64,000 nucleotides of DNA from Corbicula japonica (taxonomy: Eukaryota > Mollusca > Bivalvia > Venerida > Cyrenidae), in the NCBI GenBank assembly GCA_038501625.1, contig JAZAYU010000922.1, positions 1 to 64,000 of the forward strand, given 5' to 3'. A model generated the notes under the pieces. The model ran no database searches. It was given only the letters and a program-made list of their open reading frames with translations, and was not told where the DNA came from. The position numbers and the translations under genes are program-made. Positions 55,858 to 64,000 of this stretch are shown here, in pieces. Each line of letters opens with the position of its first letter. The stretch's first letter is position 1.

Positions 55858-56079
55858 ATGAAACATTCATTAAACTTGGAAACTTGGAATGTTTCGTCCG
55901 ACAAAAATGATACAAGTTTCAGGGGTTATGAAACGAAAGTTGGAGAAATTGTGACCTATATCGCTGTCCCCGATGTAGGCGCTGATGTTAATTATGTCCT
56001 TGAAGATGTTTTGAAAGACCAGAAAATCATTGAAATTGGTCACTTGTCAAATCAATTAAAAATGTATACTTATTACTGA
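55858..56079 (+). CDS. 73-codon ORF inside the TTAA element
   Basis: ATG follows GCGCGGATAAA. Translation includes LETWNVSSDKNDTSFRGYE, TKVGEIVTYIAVPDVG and VNYVLEDVLKDQKIIEIG, with protein-like composition that differs from chance frames here. No match to a transposase family that I recognise. It could be a captured or remnant exon, or a small ORF of the element. Confidence 0.35.
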   Translation: MKHSLNLETWNVSSDKNDTSFRGYETKVGEIVTYIAVPDVGADVNYVLEDVLKDQKIIEIGHLSNQLKMYTYY

Positions 56080-56389
56080 TGTATACACTGTATGTCAAAC
56101 ACTGTGTGAAACCCTTGATCAATGTGCTTAATGCCTCTCAAGCTTACAGATAAAGTCTGGATCTACAGAAGTTGCATAGAACTTAAAATGATTAGTGCTT
56201 TATTATGTTCAAACAAAATAATAGGTGTGCAAGTTAATATTCAATATAAAATGCTTATATATACAGGAATTTTGACCTACTTCTGTATTTTGTACTAACT
56301 GTAAGCAGATTCTCTCATGTCAGTGTCAGATTAAAAAATGTGACATCTTTGGTATCTAATGAAAATCAAGTAGCCTCGGTAGGGTCCCA

Positions 56390-56421
56390 TTTTTTTTTTT
56401 TTTTTTGGGGGGGGGGGGGGG
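56390..56421 (+). repeat. T17-G15 homopolymer junction
   Basis: A run of 17 T directly followed by 15 G. Length is likely unreliable in sequencing. Confidence 0.85.
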
Positions 56422-56902
56422 TTCATTGCATAACATCATGTTCTTGACATACACAAAGTTTAAATGAAATCTATGTTGGGAAAATTTTGATGAAACTGTA
56501 GCGTCGGCCTTAAAAGAAAGAACAAAATCAAACGTTTAATTTTCAACAACCAGGCATTTCTTTTCCTTTTTTCTCTTTTTTTGTTGTTAAACCGATAGAT
56601 ACTGAACAGACAACTTCCAAGATAAACATACTGGTGACCAATTTCCTCCTTATTTATGCATTCACTGGCATCATTTATGAAACAGGCATTTTCCATGTTA
56701 TTTTTGTCAAGTTTACATTTTGGCTCGTTATAATTTTATTGCAAACAGCGAAATGCAATATCAAACTGGATACCTAAAATCACGTAAATTCAATTTCTGG
56801 CATCAATTATGGTGGAAACGAAAAAGTCGTTTCGTTAGTGGCAAATTTGGTCCCTAATATAATTTATGTCAGAGACTCTTTACCTTTGCCTCTTTATTAA
56901 TT

Positions 56903-57170
56903 AAATATGAAAAGTAACATATGCATATCAGGAATCTCCACGTTCACAAAACACAGCCTCCCCACGCAGCGAAAAATAAGAGAAAAAGAGAGAGCATGTT
57001 TGATAAAAGTATATCAATTCAAATAGGACGCCACAAACAATTAACAAAATAGAGAACCTTTGGGGATACCGCCTTGGAACGGTCAGTGGCAAAACAAATT
57101 GCCACTGGGGTTTAAACCAGGTTCTAGGGTGCACCAACCTCACACTTGCCCGAAAAGGTTTCACATTAAT
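56903..57170 (-). repeat. Near-full copy of family S
   Basis: Reverse orientation, from AAGTAACATATGCATATCAGG through AAAGAGAGAGCATG, GACGCCACAAACAATTAAC and ACCGCCTTGGAACGGTC to TTCTAGGGTGCACCAACCTC. Confidence 0.8.
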
Positions 57171-57236
57171 AAATACATATTAGCGTGATAAATGCAACCG
57201 AAAATATTTAAGAGGTTAATTACGTTAAATAGTGAG

Positions 57237-57745
57237 GTTGTGATTTAAGACGTGTACGTGTACGGGTACGTGTAGTAGATATTTCTGTGCTTTACGTCAT
57301 CAATACATGTGTAGATAAAATTTACTACAAGACTTTTTACATGTTATCTCCGTGTACAGAATGTTCTACACGTAAGCCAATTATTTGTAGTTTGCTGCTT
57401 GTTTTATTTATTTAAATATCAGGAAATGATTTTGGCCATAATTAGTCTATTTCTTTGTTCATTTGTTGCTCTATTAAGATTCAACGAAATCAACATCGGC
57501 TATTTCCGAAAAGTAAAAGTTAGGCTGCCCCTATGTTTTATCTAATTTCAATTTCCTATTCAATATAATATAAATTTGTGATAAATATCTAATTGTTTCG
57601 ATAAAAATTTATCACATAACAACAACAAAATAAGGAAAGGAATCATGCTTAAGAGTTCTCACTATCCTTGGCAAGAAGTGAGTTTTACTTGACATGCCGG
57701 TTGAGAATTAAGACGTGTACGCCTACGTGTACGTGTACCGAAAAT
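57237..57745 (+). repeat. Two ACGTGT-rich blocks in a decayed direct repeat
   Basis: TTAAGACGTGTACGTGTACGG at 57245 and TTAAGACGTGTACGCCTACG at 57709. Each is followed some 60-120 bases on by TTCTACACG-type words. Old duplication or paired element ends. Confidence 0.45.
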
Positions 57746-58075
57746 CATTTGGGTACTACCTCATCAAGGTATGCGTTTCTTAAATACATAATCAGACATT
57801 AAACAAGTTATCAACGTAAAAGGTACCTTCTACACGGATTTGAAAAACGTGTAATATTCACTGCCTTGTAGATCATGACTGCACTACAACGCTGAGTGAC
57901 CTCCCCTGAATATTGTGATAATTATAATTTTTGACAACACTATATTTATTTATGCATTCATTTCCTGTTATTAATATTGAATTATGAAAATTCGTATATA
58001 ATTGTTAAAACCGAAATATGTAAGAAGAGAACTGATCGTGCTAATCATTTTCGTCCAATCACATCATTTTATAAT
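57746..58075. other. AT-rich DNA, nothing recognised
   Basis: No gene or repeat seen. Confidence 0.4.
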
Positions 58076-58080
58076 GGTTG

Positions 58081-58217
58081 GATGTTATAAAACTGAGAAT
58101 GGAAACCAGTTTTAAGCTTCAAGCATCTGATTGGCTGAAATGGCGACTGGTCGCCATTTCAGCCAATCAGATGCTTGAGATTTGAGACTGGTTTATATGC
58201 TCAGTTTTATAACATTG
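58081..58217. repeat. ~137-bp hairpin with CCAAT motifs
   Basis: The inner arms AAGCATCTGATTGGCTGAAA plus TGGCGAC are perfectly mirrored around the centre TG. The outer arms (GATGTTATAAAACTGAG / CTCAGTTTTATAACATT) are mirrored with differences. Each arm has an ATTGG/CCAAT. Foldback-type MITE. Confidence 0.85.
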
Positions 58218-58219
58218 GG

Positions 58220-59425
58220 CAAATCGAACATAACCGTTCCTTAATAACAACGTTTTTTCTGTATTTACGTATATTTGTACAATTTCGCACATTATGTTAG
58301 CGTCAAACTTGGTTGCGACAAAACGCCTTGCCTAAATCAGAATTTGTGAGTTTGATCATATTTACTCGTTATATAATTTAATCAAAATTGAATGAGCAAA
58401 CCGCCACTCTATAAATTTAACTAAGAATGATCTTATGACAGGAAGAGGTGAATTCAACTATTTTAACTAGAAGACAAATAAATTTTGTCTTTAAGATGCA
58501 CCGTCTTTTGACTAAACTTTAGTCGGAAACGGAAAATAGGGCCCAACCCCTTAATGTCTTTATTTTAAAATATATCTTCAAAATTCATTTTGCATGTTAA
58601 AAAGGACGATACAAGCTTTGTGAGAAACATTTTATGTTGAAAATATCTTAATTAGAAATTAAATTAAGGTATTTTCCGTTACACACGACACTTTGTACTC
58701 TCATTAAATCTGCAATATTTTACTCTATGTTATGGTGAACAGTACTTGTATAATTGGAAACATCATTGCAGTGTTATATTTTATTCATCTATTAAGATTA
58801 ACATCTTTCAGATGTAGTAATGTTTAGAAAAATGTTAGTTTTTCATTTAATATTATGTCTTTTTGCTCTCTGGTCATACCTCAAAACAGTGGGTAATCAT
58901 TTTCAAATCTTAATTTCTGAAGTTATTAAACTATGGTAAACTATTTAAAATAGTTATATTTTACTCAGTTAGGATTATAGTTGATATTTATGTATTGTTT
59001 ATTGATGTACCTACTTTACATTTATGAAAAAAATGGCAAATGTGACTTCGGCAATTTTGATTTTTCGATTTTTAAAGGAATTCCTGTATAATACTGTCAC
59101 TGAAGAATTTCACCAATATAATAGCTATTTATTTAAAAATCACACATGATATGAATATTTCAATAAGAAAATTTATAACTGCAGTTAATTAATGGTTTCC
59201 ATAGAAATTTGGCCAAACACTCCCATAACACGTTTTGAAAATCACGCACCATTGTCTTTTTTTCCGTTACACAAATAGACAAAGCGGGGAATAAAACAAT
59301 AGAAAATCCAAAAAATACACGGTAAAAAAATGTGTATTTAAATTAGATAATGAAAATAAATCACGAATATTGCAAGTTTAAGTAAGTATGAAATTTTTCC
59401 CATTAGGGGAAGACTTCCTTATTCA
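58220..59425. other. AT-rich DNA, nothing recognised
   Basis: No gene or repeat seen. Confidence 0.4.
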
Positions 59426-59441
59426 TTTAACTTTTTTTAAC

Positions 59442-59475
59442 CAGTTTTCGCATATTTTTCTTAAACTCGTCTACC
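59442..59475 (-). CDS. 34-bp exon candidate, possible twin of 55354
   Basis: The acceptor is TATGTTGTTGCAG and the donor is AAACTG/GTTAAA. It reads VDEFKKNMRKL after two carried bases and ends in phase 0. Same length, phase and KL end as 55354. If read through the donor it stops after five codons (VKKS then TAA at 59427), so it could instead be a terminal exon. As 34 is not a multiple of three, both twins could not be included together. Confidence 0.3.
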
Positions 59476-59751
59476 CTGCAACAACATACCATTTGAATAA
59501 ATGTCGAAAAAATTATTAAAGGTTCGAACTCGAACAAAAAAAATAAGTACACTTAAAAATCGCTAGTAAAGATTGTAATAAAAATATTTGTTCAAGATGT
59601 TTGCATTTATGCTCTCGCAGGAATCAAACAATTTACTTTTTCTTGCTTTTTGAACCTCCGTGCAGCGATTTGATTGGTACAAATCCCTGCCATTACAAAT
59701 TACGTAAGAAACCAGGTGATGATGATAAATATCCTCACGTGACCAATTTCA

Positions 59752-61253
59752 ACAAGAGCTGTCCGAAGAGACAGCGCGCTCAACTATTCGAATCATTTGA
59801 AACAAATGCAATTTGAAGATTAAAACAATAACAACTATGGCCAAACATTCATGTGCAATCAGAAAAAGTATTAACAAGTGAATGGGAGAAAGTAATTTTA
59901 AATAACAGAAATAATTCCATAATGTTCCATAAATATTGAACTAAAAAGGGGAATAACTATGACATATTTTTGGAAGAGTTAAAAAAACTTGTTAGTAATT
60001 TATGATTGGAGAAATTTACTTTAAGTTCAATATCAATTACTTCAGTAATGTTACAGAAAAAGAACTGAAATGAAAAAAGCATTATTTTTAAAAAGCATAC
60101 AGTAGGTCAAGTGAAAGTGATCTAGATTATGATGGTGAAAATGTTTTTCAAGTTTGAAGTTGATATCTGTATTAGTTTCAAAGTTATGGGCCAAGTGCAT
60201 ATAACTTGAAAGCAAAATCTATTTTAAAAAGGACATAAATTTTAAAAAATTGTAGGAGAGTTTTCGGTCTTGGTGGTTATTGTAAAGATTATCATAGTGA
60301 CTATACATGTATATTCTAAGTTTGAAGTTAATATCTCATGTTGTTTCAAAGTTATGGATCAAGCGCATATTTCGGCTAATGCAAAAACTAAGTTCAAAAT
60401 GGGCATAACTTACAGAAATATTTCCGGTAGAGTTATGGGTCTTGTTGATAATGATTGAGAATCTGATGTCAAACATATATTTCAAGTTTCAAAGTAATAT
60501 CTCTAGTTGTTTAAAAGTAATAAGAGAATTGCATAAGTGAAAAGGGGCATAACTTGAGAAATATTGGTAGCAGAGTAATGGGTCTTTTTGATAATGACAT
60601 AGACTTTGATGGTGAATATAAATTCTAAGTTTCAAGGTAATATCTCAAGTAGTTTCAAAGTTATGGGCAAAGTGCATATTTTGCTTAACACAAAATTTCA
60701 GTGAAAAGGGGGCATAACTTGAAAAATATTGGAAGCAGGGTTATGGGTCTTGTTGGTTATGATGTAGATTTGGATGTTGAATATATATTTCAAGTTTCAA
60801 GGCAATGTCTCAAGTAGTTCCAAAGTTATGAGCCAAGCAAAATGTAAGTGAAAAAGGGGGATAACCTTTAAAAATAATAGTAGCAGAGTTTTAGAGTTAT
60901 GGGTCTTGTTGGTAATGATGTAGAATTTGATGGTGAATATATATTCCAAGTTTCAAGTTGATATCTCAAGTAGTTTATAAGTTATGGACCAAAGTGCATA
61001 TTTTCCTTAACGCAAAATTTAAGTGAAAAAGGGGCATAACTTGAAAAATATTGGAAGCAGAGTTATGGGTCTTGTTGGTTATGATGTAGAATTTGATGGT
61101 GAATATATATTCCAAGTTTCAAGTTGATATCCTATGTAGTTTTCAAGTTATGGACCAAAGTGCATATTTTGTTTAACGGACGGAGACGCCGGGGCCGACG
61201 CCGACACCGGGGCGAGTAGGATAGCTCCCCTATTCTTCGAATAGTCGAGCTAA
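59752..61253 (+). mobile_element. Minisatellite-bearing element with GCTCGACTATTCGAA ends
   Basis: Starts AACAAGAGCTGTCCGAAGAG then AGCGCGCTCAACTATTCGAA and ends TTCTTCGAATAGTCGAGCT. These ends are mirrored. The core is a tandem array (60070-61180). It resembles the bivalve 'pearl'-type elements with ~160-bp core repeats as I remember them. No protein. Confidence 0.6.
60070..61195 (+). repeat. Tandem array, ~155-bp unit, about six copies
   Basis: Each unit carries GGGGCATAACTTGAAAAATAT, AGAGTTATGGGTCTTGTTGG, GTGAATATATATTCCAAGTTT and AGTTTCAAAGTTATGGGCCA. GGGTCTTGTTG-type words fall near 60437, 60583, 60747, 60903 and 61067. It ends in AACGGACGGAGACG. Confidence 0.85.
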
Positions 61254-61255
61254 AA

Positions 61256-62235
61256 ACGGGATCCTTTTAACGTTTCCTTTGAATAATTTTTATTTAAAAT
61301 TAATTATGAAGCTGTGGATTAGGAAATACTGAAAATAATTAGATTAGATTATTAGATTGAAAAACAACAAAATTATGTTAAAAATGTCTCTGGTGGAAGT
61401 GTTACTGTAATTGTAACCGTAACGGCAAGGGGAAGTAACCTCTGCGAGGGGTGTGCTACATGTTTAGTCATCAGATGATTAAAATAATTTCATTGAATGC
61501 ATATGTTTATGTGTATCCTAATGTTCTTATTTTCTAAAATACTTATGTGCGCATTATGGTTCATTTTTTTTCTACTCGGTTTTATTTTAATACATTTATA
61601 TTTGTGCACAACATTGTAAACTTGTAAAATGTGTCTCAAACATAACCGTTGAGATCATTGACGGTATCATTTAGTAAACAGATGTGTAAAGGCTGATCAA
61701 CTAGGCATATTACCCTAACCGTTGTCAAACATAGAAGGCATGTTTTGATTTGTGAGGTCAATTGTCAAAATTTGTGAGTTTAGTAAGGTGTAATTAGCAT
61801 GCTTATTACGGCGTAATTTCGCCAATTCTAGAACCCTTAAAAGACTTGAAACTTTAGTTGGTAAAGCATCTATAGCAGATGATATATGCAGAGGCCATTG
61901 TTTACAAAATGTATATAACTAGCTGAATATTGCTGTTAATCGGTATGCATTTTTCATTGAGTTTGTACATTTTGTAATTCGCAAATATTGTTACGTCACT
62001 TCTACAATATTAGACGGCGATGTTCCTCGTGCAACATCTTACGGGTTTGTATCTCACAGCTTGCTCGCTTCTCAAGAGCTTGCAACGATGTGAATGATTT
62101 CAATGAACGTAATGTTTGCGTTGCAGAAAAAATTTAAAAACAAGGTTATCGGTATCACAAATTAAGGAAAACCTTTTGCAAGTTTTATCGCCGATACCCA
62201 GATCTAATTCAAAAGTGAAGGTGCAATTTAAAATC
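61256..62235. other. AT-rich DNA, no gene seen
   Basis: Nothing recognised before the ORF scrap at 62240. Confidence 0.4.
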
Positions 62236-62239
62236 ACTA

Positions 62240-62470
62240 TTGCAACAAGGTATTTCACAGCCAGTTTGTTATGGAGATTTAATTTGTAAACTTAAGAAGA
62301 TAAAAGGCAATGTTAATTTCTCCCGGTTATTCGTAAAAACCATCTGTAAATTTAAAAAGAAAGGTTACCAACATGATATTTTACAGCGCTCTGCAGACCT
62401 GGTGATTAGCCCATCCACAGTTGATCATTATGCTTACCTCTTCGGTTGCACGACGGTGGCAGGGGTTTAA
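62240..62470 (+). pseudogene. Retroelement-type ORF fragment (QGIS-P-x-YGDL motif)
   Basis: Translation contains QGISQPVCYGDLICKLKKI, FKKKGYQHDILQ, VISPSTVDHYAYLFGCTTV and a stop. A tail of this pattern (QGI-x-P-x-x-YGDL...KL) recurs in repetitive ORFs of marine invertebrates, which I recall from memory and cannot search. The host element type is unresolved. The N-terminal part is missing. Confidence 0.45.
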
Positions 62471-62734
62471 GAGTTAATGAAGGATTATGGGGATATATTT
62501 TCTTAAAATAATCTAGAAGCTCGTTTTGTTTCTTTTATCCCTGTCATCGTGTTCTTGCTGATTTTGCTCCAGGAGCTCTTGTCTTGGTAAGATCATTGAG
62601 TAACCGCCCTTTGACTTTGCAATGCTATATTCTTCTTCTGTTTATATGTTTGTGTGCTTTTGCATGCAACATTGTTGAGCCGATGGATGGGTTGGAGTTA
62701 TTTCACCAAGACAACTTGTACTTGTTTGTGATAC

Positions 62735-62995
62735 GAGAAACTGTTGGGGCAAGTGTGAGGTTGGTGCACCCTAGAACCTGGTTTAAACCCCCAGTGGCGA
62801 TTTGTTTTGCCTTTTACCGTTCCAAGACGGTATCCCCAAAGGTTCTCTTTTTCGTTAATTGTTTGTGGCGTCCTATTTGAATTGACATACTTATAACAAA
62901 AATGCTCATTCTCTTTCTCTCTTCTTTTTCGCTGCGAGTGGAGGCTGTGTTTTGTGAGTGTGGCGATTGCTGATATGCATATATTACTTTTTTCA
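62735..62995 (+). repeat. Near-full copy of family S
   Basis: From GGGCAAGTGTGAGGTTGGTGC through CACCCTAGAACCTGGTTTAAA, CCGTTCCAAGACGGTATCC, GTTTGTGGCGTCC and CATTCTCTTTCTCTC to GTGGCGATTGCTGATATGCAT. Best reference copy in the window. Confidence 0.85.
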
Positions 62996-63417
62996 CAGTA
63001 TGTCGAAATTGCAATAATAAGTGATAACTGGACTGATGGCAGCATAATTTGAGATCATGGCTCTCATGTTGATGGAAGTGTCGAATAAGACAGGAAAGAT
63101 AGCCAAAGTGTTGATTTTTTTAAAATTAAAATTGTTGTCAGCCACTAAGAAACTGCAGAAGATATGCGACATGAAGTTTCATCAACAGCATTTTTTTTTA
63201 TACAACACAAGGTTGATACATCATTATTAGGACAAGTTCTTTAAGCACGTGTGTTGGATCAAGAGTGAACTTGCAGGGGCACAGATTAAGGTCAAATGGG
63301 TGAAAGTACATAATACAAAGGCCAATTATGGTTCGAAAAAAAACCCCATACAACACCATATTTTTGACTTAGTTGTAAAAAACAGAATAAAAAAGGATAT
63401 CATTAAGATCTACTTAC

Positions 63418-63432
63418 CTTCAATTGTTCCAC
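63418..63432 (-). CDS. 15-bp micro-exon candidate
   Basis: The acceptor is AATTTGTTTACTAACAG and the donor is TTGAAG/GTAAGTAG, both strong. In phase 0 it reads V-E-Q-L-K. Its exit phase does not fit the 59442 or 55354 candidates directly, so another exon would be needed. Confidence 0.35.
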
Positions 63433-63575
63433 CTGTTAGTAAACAAATTAACATTCTGATAATGTGGGTGATTTTGCTGGTTGATATATTTAGAGTCGAA
63501 TTAACTTTAGAGTGAAAACATTTCCCATTTGGTAACTTCAGCTGTTCCTAAGAGACAGTTAAATGATATTTCTTT

Positions 63576-63770
63576 TGGGATAGATCGAAATTGTACTGTT
63601 TGATTGTGTGAATACAGAGTGATGCAGAACCTGTAATCAGTCGGCGTGACTAGTAATTTATATGCATTTGCATTACTGCCTATGAACAGGCTTAATCAAA
63701 CCGAGCCTGCAATATTTACATATTTGTGGTGTTCGGTGGCTTTCAAAGTCTCCTTTCATTTATTGCGATC
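63576..63770 (+). repeat. Family X, 3' portion
   Basis: GCATTTGCATTACTGCCTATG, AACAGGCTTAATCAAACCGAG, GGTGGCTTTCAAAGTCTCCTT match the end of 19497-19955. Confidence 0.7.
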
Positions 63771-64000
63771 TAGTTTTGTTTTTCCTATCTGTTCGGTTGT
63801 TATTCCATTGGTTTAATACTGTCAAAAACGTTCGGGTAAATGTTACTGTGAAAAACAAAGTACTTTTCTAAATTGTATAAAATACATCTTTTGAGTATTC
63901 TCCCGGGGATAAAGCGATTAAGACAGATCTTTGTTGAGTTTTGTTAATTTTCTCAAGTATAAAGAACGTTTACACATTCGTAATTTATAACCTATTGTCG

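Larger units (their letters stand above)
55681..56509. mobile_element. 829-bp TTAA-flanked TIR element
   Basis: AGGCCGACGCTACTGTTT at the left mirrors AAACTGTAGCGTCGGCC at the right. TTAA lies at 55677-55680 and 56510-56513. A 73-codon ORF is inside. The ends are unlike the other two TTAA families in the window. Confidence 0.8.

Overview
The window looks like AT-rich, repeat-laden animal nuclear DNA. The most likely source is a bivalve mollusc. That call rests on recognised repeat styles: a roughly 170-bp array preceded by a CCGT tract, an AAACTTGGTCAGAATGTTT minisatellite, a GATCAGGATCTACACTG family, and elements ending in TTCGAATAGTCGAGCT. It also rests on the absence of long host ORFs. The longest ORF, 224 codons, is a broken LINE reverse transcriptase. 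Nothing indicates bacteria, phage or CRISPR.

The main non-repeat signal is a minus-strand gene built from very short exons separated by introns of 0.3-5 kb. Eleven segments between 27641 and 10016 each have a GT donor and an AG acceptor. Joined, they keep one frame for 203 codons including the stop, although most segments are only 15-107 bp. Three of these exons (22626-22673, 21977-22025, 15648-15696) are homologous copies of one another. Upstream candidates at 29.2, 31.7, 48.6, 55.2, 55.35, 59.4 and 63.4 kb may extend the gene or belong to a second one. The 29.2-kb exon is damaged. I do not recognise the protein.

Layout. 0-3.9 kb: tandem arrays flanked by direct repeats. 5.9-11.8 kb: a 5.9-kb element with terminal inverted repeats (TIRs). 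12-32 kb: the micro-exon gene, with introns full of small transposons (a TA-flanked element, two TTAA-flanked elements, hAT-like elements, a 146-bp palindrome and many copies of a short dispersed family). 32-35 kb: an array rich in GCCAnnTGGC palindromes between 133-bp direct repeats. 35-38.9 kb: a 3.9-kb element with about 470-bp TIRs, nesting a TA-flanked element. 44.3-48.4 kb: a LINE remnant inserted in another repeat and itself carrying a duplicated tRNA-derived SINE. 48.9-50.6 kb: two ACGTT-rich elements. 51-54.9 kb: a dispersed repeat split by a 3.3-kb insertion that carries plus-strand exon-like segments. 55-64 kb: a TTAA element, a hairpin, a minisatellite element, a retroelement ORF scrap and further exon candidates.

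All reading was by eye. Splice sites, repeat families and organism are inferences that transcript data or a genome search could overturn.
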